From assembly GCF_000210295.1 (NCBI RefSeq), contig NC_026742.1, positions 1,965,061-2,029,060 on the forward strand: a stretch of DNA of 64,000 nt, written 5' to 3'. The translations under genes and the position numbers were made by a program. The stretch comes from Trypanosoma brucei gambiense DAL972. Lineage: Eukaryota > Euglenozoa > Kinetoplastea > Trypanosomatida > Trypanosomatidae. This document shows positions 51,029 to 61,800 of the stretch, piece after piece; position 1 is the stretch's first letter; each line of letters starts with the position of its first letter. A model generated the notes under the pieces. It saw only the letters and a list, made by a program, of their open reading frames with translations, searched no databases and was not told the DNA's origin.

Positions 51029-51976
51029 ATGCCGGACGTTGCCGAACACATAAAACGCCAGTGTGGCTTGCAGTCGACTGTGGTAAGTGGTAGGTTTAAA
51101 GATGCATTAGACGAAGCGCAGTGTCGACCGGCGTATCTCCTGATCTACTTGCATTGTCCAACGCATGAGGACACACCGGCTTTCCTCAGTGAAGTCCTCC
51201 CCAACCCGTCGTTACGTGAACTGATTGAGTCCCGCTTTGTTTTGTACGCGGCCTCTGTGATGGAGCCTGAGGGATATCGTCTCTCACTGGAGTTCGAAGC
51301 AACAACATTTCCCTTCCTTGCTGTGACTCTGCGGCGCGAAACGGTGCTGACAGTGAAGGGGCTGTGCTGCGCGCGGGACCTAGTGAAATACTTTCAAGCG
51401 ATGTTTGATCGATTTGATGGTGTGCTTGCTGAGGAAATTCATCTGAGACATGAACGGGAGGAGAGAATGCGGGCCCGCACGGACGATGAGCGCCACATTG
51501 CCGAGATGCAGGCAGTTGATCGCAAACGGATTGAGGAATTCGAAAAAAAGAAGAGGGACAAGGTCATGAGGTTGCTCCTGGAGAGTGAGGAAATGAGGCG
51601 GAAGTTGGAAGAGGAAGAAGAGGAATGTGACCGACGACAGCATGAGGAAATGTTTATTCAGACACGATCTGACATTGCCCGCACCGAGGCAGAGATGCGA
51701 CTCGCGCCTGAGCCACCCGCTGATGCCGATGTGTCGACAACAACATTTATTAGTTTTAGGTCGTTGAGTGGGAAGCAGAGCAAGCGCCGCTTCTACCTTA
51801 GTGACAGACTCAGTAACCTTAGGGAATACGGCAAAACGCTTGAGGATTACGACGGGTGCAACTTTCAGCTTGTCGTCGGTCACCCACCGCGGGCGCTGGA
51901 AACGGAGAGTGACAGAACCATTGGCGATGAGCCAACTCTTTTTCCACGAGCAGTAGTAATGATGCGTCGCCTGTGA
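51029..51976 (+). CDS. UAS-UBX domain protein (FAF1/UBXD8-like)
   Basis: 315 residues. Residues about 20-135 form a thioredoxin-like UAS domain (PAYLLIYLHCPTHEDTPAF, SRFVLYAASV, TFPFLAVTLR). A highly charged coiled coil follows at about 138-215, then a UBX domain at the C-terminus (about 232-315: RFYLSDRLSNLREYGKTLED, FQLVVGHPPRAL). This order is that of FAF1/FAF2 (UBXD8), adaptors that bring the AAA ATPase p97/VCP to ubiquitinated or lipid-droplet/ER clients. The N-terminal UBA domain and membrane hairpin of UBXD8 are absent, and the FP-x loop of the UBX domain reads HPP in place of FPR, which may weaken p97 binding. Confidence 0.85.
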   Translation: MPDVAEHIKRQCGLQSTVVSGRFKDALDEAQCRPAYLLIYLHCPTHEDTPAFLSEVLPNPSLRELIESRFVLYAASVMEPEGYRLSLEFEATTFPFLAVTLRRETVLTVKGLCCARDLVKYFQAMFDRFDGVLAEEIHLRHEREERMRARTDDERHIAEMQAVDRKRIEEFEKKKRDKVMRLLLESEEMRRKLEEEEEECDRRQHEEMFIQTRSDIARTEAEMRLAPEPPADADVSTTTFISFRSLSGKQSKRRFYLSDRLSNLREYGKTLEDYDGCNFQLVVGHPPRALETESDRTIGDEPTLFPRAVVMMRRL

Positions 51977-52508
51977 AAAAGTTGAGGGTCAACAAAAAAG
52001 GAAAAAGGGAAATGAAGGGATTCCCCCACCTTTTTCATCGGACTGCACGCTGCCGTGTCCGCGCCTCCGTATCTCCAAGCGGTTGCTGCTTCCAGCGGCC
52101 AGAGGAGGCACACCGGAAGTTGATATTTGGGGAACCGGCCCCTTCGGGGTTAACAAACCACAATTTGTTTGTGGGCTGTAAGCCGCATGCTGCGATATTT
52201 GTGTTGGCGTTTTTCCGCTCTTGTGGAAAAGAGGGCCGATGGGATAAATGAAAGGAATTGCGCTGGAGGGTCATATATACAATTTTTTTCTTTACTTTTG
52301 CCTTCGTCACCATTATCGGTTGCACTGGTTCCGCCCTCTGCCTTTTGCAGGATCTTCATGCCTTTCTTTTGTTCCTTCGTTCACTGGTCCCCACATGCGG
52401 GGGCGTCGCTGAATCTACTCTTGGATGCTGCTCACCTACTTTTTGTTTTGTTTGTTTGTTTGTTCGTGTCAACCGTTGTTTCCTCGTATCAGCACGGCAA
52501 CAGAGAGA
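51977..52508. other. Intergenic region
   Basis: 532 bp including pyrimidine-rich DNA at 52275-52305 and 52436-52470. The frame of the next gene is open back to 52425, but the extra codons encode T-rich hydrophobic leader and contain no ATG. Confidence 0.6.
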
Positions 52509-54140
52509 ATGGTTCGGTTTCAGCCATGGAGCATGGCCGTGCAAACTCGCTTTAAGTGGCGGCACAAGGAGACGGACCGCTGGCGGCGACTAATGGACGC
52601 GACTTGTGTTCCCCTAGACTGGATCGGACAGACTCGGGGCCCATCCTTCACACAATACAGCGGGCACTGGACACATCTACTCACCTGCGCACATGTCATC
52701 ACGCCATGGGACTATCCAAATTTTTATCCCCCGAAAGGCCCGACGCGGTTTGTGTCCCGCATAACCCTCGCTGACACCATGACACAGGTTCGCCTTGTTT
52801 CACTGCAAGGTAATGCGGTTTACAAGCACTTCACTTCAAATCAACACGTGTTTGTGCACTCCAACCCACGACTTGATCTCTGCGTCTTACACCCCGAGCA
52901 GAATCTGCGGCGCAGTGGAGAGATGAAGATGTTGTGGATGCAAAATGAAGGGTATGTTACGCGACCCCGCCTGGAGCTTGTAAAACCGCTGGAGGTGGGG
53001 GATCATGTTTGGGTATATGGCATGACGGCCCATGAATCCCTTTTTGATGAGGAAGGAGGACCGGAACCCCTCATGATCCCAACGGGAATCCGAGCTCGCG
53101 TGCATGCCTTGACACGGGAACATTTCTTTATCGACACAAAGTCTATTGAAGGTGCTGAACGAGGGTGTGTGGGTATGGGAATGTGCGGCTCTGCTGTGAT
53201 GCGTAATGGACGTTGTGTTGGGATGTTAACGGCAACTGTACATGAGGAAAGTGACTGTAAGGAGCTTGCTGGCACTGCCATGTGTACCTACGCCTCAGAC
53301 ATCTTTGAGTTTCTACTGGAGGTAGAGCGACAGATGAAGGCATTACCCCCAAGTCTAAACCGCCAGGAAACCATGTTTCAGCAGCGTCGCCGCGGTGAGG
53401 GATCGGAGGAATATGAGAAACAGCGTGAGACAGAAGGCAAGGAATGGGATTTGGACCATACGAGGCTGGCACGCCACATACCCGTACCCGTATCGCTGTG
53501 GCATATGGAAGAGAAATGGATAACAGAGGAAGATTACATGACAAACAAAGTGTTCGGTCGTGGAGGGCCATTTAACCAAGAAACTCAGGAAAATATTCTT
53601 GGATACGACATGAACTCGTCCAAATCATACGGGGAGCGGCCCGGGGATATCGCCTCCGTGTCTACTGCAACGCAAGACGGTAAACCAACAATGCAAGGCG
53701 AGCGGAAGGATTACAGCCCAACTGGAATCTACGCCGATCACGAAGACTTCAAGACAAGCGATGTGTGGGACTACAACGTCAGCTCGGAATTGCGGTCGCT
53801 CTTTGACAAGGGCGTTGACGCCAAAGATGCCCACAGTCTCAATATGATGCGCAAGTCACTCGAGAATATCCGTGCACAGCGTGCAATGGAAAAAATGAAA
53901 GAAACAGTAATGAAAGCCCCAGGTCACAGTGAAGACCCCCTCAATGTGGGAAGCATGGGTCGGTACGACGTCAATATGGAAGAAAGCAGTGCCCAGGCGT
54001 TCACTCCAGACACGGATGATGAGGTACGGGCCGCAGCGCGAAAGGAAGAAAAGTACCATGAGGAGCTGCGGCGGCGGCATGGCAACAAAGCGCGGCCATT
54101 TGGTGACGAAGATCTGAGAGGATTGTGGGAACCTCATTAA
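52509..54140 (+). CDS. Chymotrypsin/HtrA-fold protein with Cys in nucleophile position
   Basis: 543 residues from ATG 52509. The N-terminal half reads as a trypsin-like double barrel: LLTCAHVI supplies H62, PRLDLCVLH supplies D123, and GMGMCGSAVMRNGRCVGM lines up with the usual G-x-S-G loop but with C226 in place of Ser, followed by the SDIFEFLL strand-helix end of HtrA domains. Cys nucleophiles in this fold are known from viral 3C-like proteases; here the neighbouring residues are HtrA-like. It may be an active Cys peptidase or a dead scaffold. Residues about 285-543 are charged, low in hydrophobics and not recognised. The basic N-terminus (MVRFQPWSMAVQTRFKWRHK) could be a mitochondrial presequence. 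Confidence 0.72.
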   Translation: MVRFQPWSMAVQTRFKWRHKETDRWRRLMDATCVPLDWIGQTRGPSFTQYSGHWTHLLTCAHVITPWDYPNFYPPKGPTRFVSRITLADTMTQVRLVSLQGNAVYKHFTSNQHVFVHSNPRLDLCVLHPEQNLRRSGEMKMLWMQNEGYVTRPRLELVKPLEVGDHVWVYGMTAHESLFDEEGGPEPLMIPTGIRARVHALTREHFFIDTKSIEGAERGCVGMGMCGSAVMRNGRCVGMLTATVHEESDCKELAGTAMCTYASDIFEFLLEVERQMKALPPSLNRQETMFQQRRRGEGSEEYEKQRETEGKEWDLDHTRLARHIPVPVSLWHMEEKWITEEDYMTNKVFGRGGPFNQETQENILGYDMNSSKSYGERPGDIASVSTATQDGKPTMQGERKDYSPTGIYADHEDFKTSDVWDYNVSSELRSLFDKGVDAKDAHSLNMMRKSLENIRAQRAMEKMKETVMKAPGHSEDPLNVGSMGRYDVNMEESSAQAFTPDTDDEVRAAARKEEKYHEELRRRHGNKARPFGDEDLRGLWEPH

Positions 54141-54717
54141 GGGATGATATTTCTGCGAGTGAGTAAGCAGAGGTATGGAAAAAGGAAAGGATTTGGCAGC
54201 CACGGGGAAGAAAGCAAAAAAAAAAAAACGGGTTACCGTTTAGGAAGTGGAGAACTCACTCGTGCGTGCCTTTATGCGAAGGGGACGGGGTGCCTCGTTT
54301 TTCATGGGTCGCGCTGACGGCGTCCGCAAACATCGGGTGAAGCATCATCACTTCTCGCCCCCTCCTTTCCTTTTTCTTTTTCACTTAGTTGGCATTCCAT
54401 TATACTACACGCTGTTGGGGGTTTGTCATCATTACACCACCATTCTTTGTGTACATTCTCGTTTAATATCGTTATTTGCCACTGAAGCGCACTCTTCCAA
54501 GTTCAGAGACACAGTTGGTAGTCATTTATACATCATACGTACATGTTATACATATTGCCCCTTACTGCGGGTTCGAAATGCCCCTGGTGTTGACCCTCTC
54601 CTTGACTCACTCTGTCCCGCGCATCTAAACATATGTGCATACAATATTAGGGTTGTGACACAGTAAGTTTGTTTTCTCTTTTAGTGAGAAGAAATTACTG
54701 CTCTTTCGCCGCTGGTG
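54141..54717. other. Intergenic region
   Basis: 577 bp with an A-run (54217-54228) and pyrimidine-rich DNA at 54355-54385 and 54670-54682, the latter ending in TTTTAG, a good 3' splice site candidate 35 bp before the next start. Confidence 0.6.
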
Positions 54718-57700
54718 ATGAATCCAAGTGCCCAGCCGTGGTATCCCCCGGCGGAGTTGGTGCTTGGCGCACCGACGGCTGGCTTAACGGCGGTGCGTTG
54801 GCAAAACGATCCGTACCGTTCACGAATAGCCAGGTGTCCGCCTCCGCCACTTTGCGGTGACGATGATTTCATTTCGTTGCGAATCGAGTCCCTTGTGCCG
54901 GTGGCAGGGACCAAAACGGATTCACCGATTCCAGCTGCTTTGACAGCAGCAGCAGCGGCCGCAGTGTTGCCGACAGCGGTGCAGGTGCCCGTGACTAAAG
55001 GTCAACCATACCGCAGCAGCGGAGTCACTTTCGCAAGTGTACCCACGCAGGCGGAGGCACGCCTTCAGAAGCGATCACAACCAGTAAGTCGTTGCCAGGC
55101 AGATCTAAAACCCTTGTGGCGCAGCTTCGCCACCGTGTCGTCTCTGGACTCTCAAGGCGATTCTCAAGAAATCGAAGGCGCCACAACGGAGGAAAAATGC
55201 TGCGCTGCACGTGTTCGGCCTGCAAGGCCCAAGGTGCCAATCCCGCGTCCTCGATCGCAGCTTAATGCGGACAACGCTTTTGCAGCCGCCCGCAACCTCA
55301 ACAAAACGGTGTTGGCGGGTAGTTTAGATATCAACCCGCACACGCCAGCATCGACACCTAATGACTCGAGCCCCGACCAAACCTCCGAAACCCCTGCTGT
55401 CTCTGCGAGTGGGACAGACACCACAACTACCGACGGTGAAAATAATGCATGCACGACCTCTTCTCCCACAGACGTTGGTGCATCAACAGGCCGCAACAAC
55501 ACTTGCTCGGAGGATGCCGAAGAGCCCAGCTGCGAAGTCATCAGCGTGAAGAGCACGGCCCAGGAAGCAGATGTTGACGAGAAGCCGCAATGTCTGGCGA
55601 ACCGCGCGCCACCGGGCCCAACCGCATCCAAAAAGACACGATTGAAGCCAAAGTCTGAGAAGTGGACAATCGTCGGGGGTAAGGCAGGAGTGGCACTCGC
55701 TTCCGTGCAGGCGGCAGTAGTGCCAGCGAAGAGGCCAACTGCGTCGATTGCCAGCACGAAGGCACGTGACAGCGTGTCGCGTCACCGTACTCCGGATCCA
55801 AAAGCAAAAGAGCGCGTTAGGTCCAAGCAGCGGCAGTCGCAAGCCCAGCATAGGGAGGAAGTTAACAAATGTAGCAGCAAAGATGATGTCATCATCGAGC
55901 AAAAGTCGAAACGACAGCGGGATTCGCGGCGCCCGCGTGAGTGCTGGACTGATGAGGAACTTCTTGAAACCCTAATGAGTAGCACCACAATCTCTGCTCA
56001 GACGGGTGCATCCTCCAGTGGTAACAGTGGTGATGGTGCCGCGTCATTTGCCATTATGGGTGTCCCACTCGTTTGCGTTACACGAGGTGAGGAACTTCTC
56101 ACGTCGCAGTCCTCGTCGCGGAGCGACGCGCGGCAGCGAAATGCACTTCGTTTGTTCATTCGTTCCCTCGCTATGTTTGAAACGTCCAACGCCAAGACAC
56201 TGCTGCTGCAGCGTGCGCTAAATGGGCTGCCAGAGTCCTGCCATCACCAGTGCCCATCACTCGTTTGCGCTATCATGTTGGAAATGAGTGCAAGCTGTGT
56301 GGATGTGGAAAAAAGCCTCCAAACGTGCTATAAGGCATTGAGGCTGTCGGAGAGGCACAATTTAGACACGTTTGAAATGTTGTCGCGACTCGGCATTACG
56401 CGCACCCTTGCTCGGGTCGTTGACACAATGGATGCGCGGGAGAATTTAACACGAGCGGCACTGATTGCGATTGACCGCCTCGAAAAAGAGGCGCTCGGAT
56501 GGATTGTGATGCAAATGGGTGTCACGCTGGAGATATCAGGACTTTTCCCTGACTCACTTGCTTGGTATGAGGTTGCTGAGCGCCTTGCTCGGTCTACTGG
56601 GCAGCAGAGACTTCTTTGTGAAGTACACTGCTGTCAGAGCATCGCCTACTCGGCAGTAGGAGAGCTGGAGCGCGCACAGCAGGCTTACGAGGCTTCACGG
56701 TTATTACTTTCCAACATTCATCGGCACTGCCATCAACGACCATTGCAGAACTATGCTCAACTGAAGTGTCAGCTCGGTGATATGGCGGGCGCGCTGCAGT
56801 TGCAGGAGGAGGAACTAGCTATTGCCAAGGAGCTGGGTGATACGCATGCCGCGTCGCGTTGTGTCGGCGCTATTGCATTAACAAAGCGGTTTCTTGGTCG
56901 CTATGACGAAGCGGCAGAGAATTACATGGAGGAGTTTAGCGTGCATTGTTCCCGCGACCCGCGGCAGGCGGTGGAATCGCTTACCGGCGCGGCATCCTGC
57001 TGGCGATTTGGCGGTCACGCGCAGAAAGCGTATGATTACTGTATCCGAGCCCTCACTCAAGCCCGTGACTGTCATGACCTCACTACCATCGCCAAAGCGC
57101 TCGCAGAGTTGGCAGAGACGGAGCTAAGCATGGACAGACTAGATGAAGCACAAGAACATCTGCGCGAGGCTCTCACCGCAGTATTCCGCGTGGATGATGC
57201 AGAGCAGAAACAGTATCTTGTGAAGGCCGCGCTTTGTGAAGTGGAGTGGCGTTGTTGCAGTGCATTGGGCCAAGTGTACGCGCGCCGTGGTCAAGCATTT
57301 GAGGCCATGCAGTGTGCTGACCGCTGTCACGTGCCGAACACGGTACACATGGGGCGATTGCTGTTGCGGCGTCAGCGGTGCGCTGGAGCCATACATGACG
57401 CCACCAACCCTGAACTAGTCAGCAGGCAAAGTGTCGAACGGGTGCTCAAACATCCCACATTGAAAGGTTGGAATGTAGTCTGCTATTCACTTCCGTGGGC
57501 TGAGAAACTCGATTTCATGGTGTATGTGGTCATGCTGGACGCCGACAGCGGTGAGCTGAAGTGCGTGGCTCATCCGCTTGTCATGAGTGACGAGTTGGTG
57601 GCCTTTTTCTCTGGTCCTAATGCCTTGTGGGACTTATTGGATGCTCCCATGTTCACTGACACCGGGGACCGCATGTATGGCGATACACCGCTATGGCCGC

Positions 57701-58854
57701 AGCTGTACTCAAAGGTGGCATTTGACTTCCAGCAGAACCCAAGCAATGCGGAATGTCTTGTGTCGCTTCGTACGGATCCGCACTATTGCCTTCGTTTACT
57801 TTATGACAATTTTGTGCGGCCACTGGAAGCGGACGTTGCCGGAGCAGAAGGGCTGATGTTTGTCGCTGACGGCGTCTTCAGCCGAATTCCGTTTCATGCC
57901 CTTCACGATGGGAAGAAGTACCTCGCAGAGCGCTTTTGCACGAGCACTTGCTGCTCCATGGCGCTACTCTGCACGCACGCCGTGGAGGATGAAAGGATAA
58001 AAGCCGCAGTGACTCCACCTGCAAAAGCAACAGATGGTGGCAGCGAGGAATCCATGGGGGGGATGATTCCCAAACGTTACACCATAGTTGATGATGCCTC
58101 TCATAAGGTGGTGTTAATGGATTCCTTTGTTGAGGAGATGGTGGCTAAAAGCAATGACAGTTCTAATCCTGTTGGAGTGTGCGTCCGTCACTGGGTGGTT
58201 GATGAAAAGCAACCTGTGACTTCTTGCGTGGCGAACGAGCAGCAACTCATCGATGCGGCGTCATCAAGTGACAATTCCAAAGATGGAAACGGCGACATCA
58301 GTGCGGAGGCGGCGGGAAATGATGATCCCGACGTGTCTGCCACAAAGCACCTGCTGTCGTGCTTGCGGCGCCGTGGCAATGTCACTTCAGTACGTAACTC
58401 CCTCTACCGAGCCGTGCATGAGAACCCCGAGGGCGTGTTGGAGTTGCGCCTTCGTGTCGTGCCGGAGGTTAAGGAGGATTATTGCGGAACTTTTGTTGGT
58501 GCCTCATGCGATGTCTCCGCCAGCCACGCCAGTGAAGTGGCCAGCTCATGGGAGTTGCGAGGTTACGCACTTGTTTTATGTAGTGGCATCGGGACCTACG
58601 GAGGATTATCCATGCATGAGACGGGAGTGCCGGTGTATCGAGCACTTCAGTATGCGGGAGCTCGCTGCATGTTGTTGGCAGCTGGCAGTCGAGTGCCTCC
58701 ATATGTTAAAGTTCCCGCTGCTGCTGCAGATGCGGCGCTGAATGGGCGGAGTGTTGCCGCAGCGCTGCGTGAGGCATATGTTCGAGCGATTGCGGCGGAT
58801 GTACCGTTGGAGGATTGGTGCGGGTTTGCGCTGGTGGGCCTGCCGATCTCGTGA
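54718..58854 (+). CDS. Large TPR-CHAT domain protein
   Basis: 1378 residues from ATG 54718. Residues 1-450 are disordered, rich in Ala, Ser, Thr and Lys. Tetratricopeptide repeats run from about 600 to 825 (AWYEVAERLARSTGQ, LERAQQAYEASRLL, GRYDEAAENYMEEF, LDEAQEHLREAL). The C-terminal 450 residues fit a CHAT domain of the caspase/separase clan: GLMFVADGVFSRIPFHALHDG at about 1048-1068, then ALVLCSGIGTYGG at about 1285-1297, ALQYAGARCMLLAAG, and a closing helix. Candidate dyad residues are H1234 (AVHEN) and C1288. The usual HG and SACET contexts are not kept, and acidic low-complexity sequence is inserted between them. Metazoan TTC28 and many bacterial proteins share the TPR-CHAT order. Substrate unknown. 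Confidence 0.78.
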   Translation: MNPSAQPWYPPAELVLGAPTAGLTAVRWQNDPYRSRIARCPPPPLCGDDDFISLRIESLVPVAGTKTDSPIPAALTAAAAAAVLPTAVQVPVTKGQPYRSSGVTFASVPTQAEARLQKRSQPVSRCQADLKPLWRSFATVSSLDSQGDSQEIEGATTEEKCCAARVRPARPKVPIPRPRSQLNADNAFAAARNLNKTVLAGSLDINPHTPASTPNDSSPDQTSETPAVSASGTDTTTTDGENNACTTSSPTDVGASTGRNNTCSEDAEEPSCEVISVKSTAQEADVDEKPQCLANRAPPGPTASKKTRLKPKSEKWTIVGGKAGVALASVQAAVVPAKRPTASIASTKARDSVSRHRTPDPKAKERVRSKQRQSQAQHREEVNKCSSKDDVIIEQKSKRQRDSRRPRECWTDEELLETLMSSTTISAQTGASSSGNSGDGAASFAIMGVPLVCVTRGEELLTSQSSSRSDARQRNALRLFIRSLAMFETSNAKTLLLQRALNGLPESCHHQCPSLVCAIMLEMSASCVDVEKSLQTCYKALRLSERHNLDTFEMLSRLGITRTLARVVDTMDARENLTRAALIAIDRLEKEALGWIVMQMGVTLEISGLFPDSLAWYEVAERLARSTGQQRLLCEVHCCQSIAYSAVGELERAQQAYEASRLLLSNIHRHCHQRPLQNYAQLKCQLGDMAGALQLQEEELAIAKELGDTHAASRCVGAIALTKRFLGRYDEAAENYMEEFSVHCSRDPRQAVESLTGAASCWRFGGHAQKAYDYCIRALTQARDCHDLTTIAKALAELAETELSMDRLDEAQEHLREALTAVFRVDDAEQKQYLVKAALCEVEWRCCSALGQVYARRGQAFEAMQCADRCHVPNTVHMGRLLLRRQRCAGAIHDATNPELVSRQSVERVLKHPTLKGWNVVCYSLPWAEKLDFMVYVVMLDADSGELKCVAHPLVMSDELVAFFSGPNALWDLLDAPMFTDTGDRMYGDTPLWPQLYSKVAFDFQQNPSNAECLVSLRTDPHYCLRLLYDNFVRPLEADVAGAEGLMFVADGVFSRIPFHALHDGKKYLAERFCTSTCCSMALLCTHAVEDERIKAAVTPPAKATDGGSEESMGGMIPKRYTIVDDASHKVVLMDSFVEEMVAKSNDSSNPVGVCVRHWVVDEKQPVTSCVANEQQLIDAASSSDNSKDGNGDISAEAAGNDDPDVSATKHLLSCLRRRGNVTSVRNSLYRAVHENPEGVLELRLRVVPEVKEDYCGTFVGASCDVSASHASEVASSWELRGYALVLCSGIGTYGGLSMHETGVPVYRALQYAGARCMLLAAGSRVPPYVKVPAAAADAALNGRSVAAALREAYVRAIAADVPLEDWCGFALVGLPIS

Positions 58855-61800
58855 TATTGCGGGAAATGTGTGATCGATCATATAAGGCGCCGAGTATTCA
58901 CAAAATTATGCCGATTGTCTTCCATGTGGTGAACCAATCCCTGAAAGGAAGATGTAGAAGGAAAGAAAAAGAAAAAATAAAATAAAAGGAATGCGCACGG
59001 TGTATATATGAGTATGTGTATGAATATGCTTTTATTCTTATTTATTTATCATCATCTTTTTTTTACTGTTATTATTTTATATTTCTCTGCTACGTCCTTT
59101 TTTTTTTGTTATTGTTATCATTCCTACCATTATTATTATTATTACCATTATCACTATTACGATTAATACGTTTTTTTTTGTTTTCTTTAGGAAATTTGTT
59201 ACGTCAGTCCATTTGTTTACTTTTTTCCTTATTTTTTTTTCTTTCCTTCATTCTGAAAGAGAAAAAAAAAGGAGAGAAACGATGATTTTTCTTTTTCGAT
59301 ATGCTTGTTTTTTATTTTATTTTATTTTTCCTCCGAGATTTGTGGACATCAGCGTTATTAACTCGCCATGTAGTTAAGGAAAGTAAAGTTAGGTATTTAA
59401 GGGAAATGAATGAATGATGCATGAAGAAGTTATTTTTACAATAAAAAGATATATATATATATAAACAAAATTAAAAAAAAAAGATGACGGAAAAGGCATA
59501 TGCGTATGTGAAAGTGTATCGGTATTGGTATTGGTGGTTTGGGAAAAAATAATGAGTGGTGAAAATAACGGCAACATTTGAAAATAAAATGAACAAAAAT
59601 TGAGGTATATATATATATATATATATATATTTATTTATTTAGCCGTCTGTATGTGTGTATGTGTGTGTGTGTGTGTCTGCGTGTGTTTTTATTTATTTAT
59701 TTATTACCTTAAATTTTATTCATGTTTTTTTCTCTTTCTTTATTTATTTCTCACCGTCTCCACCATTTTCCTCAGCATATGTTTTTCTGATGTTATTTTT
59801 GTGTATTTTTGATTGCTTTGTTTTACCATCTCTTTTTTCTTTTCTTTCCCTTTTTTCCTTTTTTTGTTTTTTATGTTTCGTTTTTTTTTTATATTATGTT
59901 ATATTATAAGTTTTGTTAATCAACTTTTATCGAACAGTGTCGATGAGTCGGTAAGAGTTGATTGAGGTGTGCAGGTAGTCCCTCCCCCCTCCAAAAAAAA
60001 ATTTTTTTTTATTCGAAACACACGCCACCGCACGGAACGGAAAAGTGAATAATGAAAAAAAAAAGGAAAAAAGGAAAAGAAAAGAAAAGGAAAACATATT
60101 AATCAATGAAACAAAAAAGGGGGAAATAATAATAGTAATGATGATAATAAAATAATAATAATAAGAATAACACATATATGTTTGTAGTTGTGTGAATGAA
60201 TGTGTAATGAGCGGTTACAATACGGACATCAATGAAACAAACAAACAAACAAACAAGAAGGAAACAAGGGGAAATTAATGTATACATGTGTGTGAGCATA
60301 TGTTAATGGAAAGAACAGGAAGGCACAACTGTGAAACTCAAAGTATGAAAAGCAAAAAAAAAAAGAAAGAAAAAATTGCGGCTACCGAATGATTCATATA
60401 ATTTTTTTTCTTTTTCTTCTTTTTATTGTTGATGACGTAAAAAGCGTACATATGTTTTCCTGTTTCTACCACTGAAAAATGCAACACACGAACACACACG
60501 CACATGTATAAAAATATATTGGATTTATTGCTTATTCACTTTATTTATTTAGTAATTTGTATGGAAGGAAACATAACTTCGGGAGTTTGATAGTGAAGAG
60601 GAGAAGGAAGGAGAAACAATTCGTGATGATTTATTTTTTTTTTTTACAAAATAAAAGCGGTTATTAATTCTTTTTTCCCCTTTTCCTTTCTTTCTTTCTT
60701 TCTTTCTTTCTTTCATTTTTTTCCCTTTCCTTTCGTCGTTGTTGCTGTTTCCTTCTTTCATTTTTCCCAAAACTTCCTCCCCGACTATTCTTACACGAAT
60801 ACAAAAATGCAAACATCTTTATTTTATTTTTAATGTTTTTTTTCCTTTTCTTTACGTCGTCATTATTATCATTATTATTATTACACATGCACACACATGT
60901 TCATTTCCGTTGTTTTTGCCGTTTGTTTGTTTATTTATTTGTCGTTTTGTTTTTATTTTTGCTCTCGCGTTTGTGATTTTGTTTTGTTTGTGTGCCTTTA
61001 TGTTTATTTTATTACTTTATATATATATATATATATATATTTTATCATATATGAAAATATATGTGTTTTACTTCCGTCGCTGCTGCAGAGGTCCATTTTG
61101 TTTCTCTCACAACTGTATATTTAAATTAAATAAATATATATATATATATATGAATATATAAATAAATATAAATAAATATATATATCTTTCCAATGAAATG
61201 TAAGAAGGGAAAGGGAGGAGGAGGAGGAGGAGGGGGGAAGGGGGAAAGGGGAGAAAAAAAAGAGAGAAATTATAAAAAAGAGTTTAAAAAACCAAATAAA
61301 TCAAATTAAATCAAATTAAATCAAATCAATAAATAATTAAACGTGTGGGCACAAGTATGTATGAAATAAAATACAATGAACCGATTTGGTGTGATTTTAT
61401 TTGAACTGAAGGTGCAACACAGAGGAAGAATTATAAAGTTTTCGGAGGAAAAAAAAATAGAAATAAAAGGAAAGAAAGGAAGAAATGCACACATATACAT
61501 GCATGCGCATATGCCCTCGAACGAAACAGGGAAAAAAAAATCGAAAGTGTAAATGAAAATTAAAATGACAGTTGTGACGAACTGATCATATGAATGAAAG
61601 CACGCGTATTTTTTTTTCCCCCTTTTCTTTTCTGATGTGCGTGTTTTTGTGTGCATAATTTTTTTGTTTATTTTTGTTTTATTTGTTGCCTTACGTTACG
61701 CAGGAAAGACTGAAAGGAAAATAATATAGTTATAAAATAAATAATGAAATGAAATGAAGTGAAGTGACACAATATGATACTATGAAATTATGTGGGAGAA

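Noticed and set aside
53143..53571. 142-codon minus-strand frame inside the protease-like gene
   Set aside because: Shadow of the plus-strand gene, which has a clear fold signature.
59016..61161. Several Phe/Leu/Tyr-rich frames in the AT-rich desert that look like membrane proteins
   Set aside because: Hydrophobicity comes from T-runs and TA repeats; no start context, no motif, and both strands give similar products.
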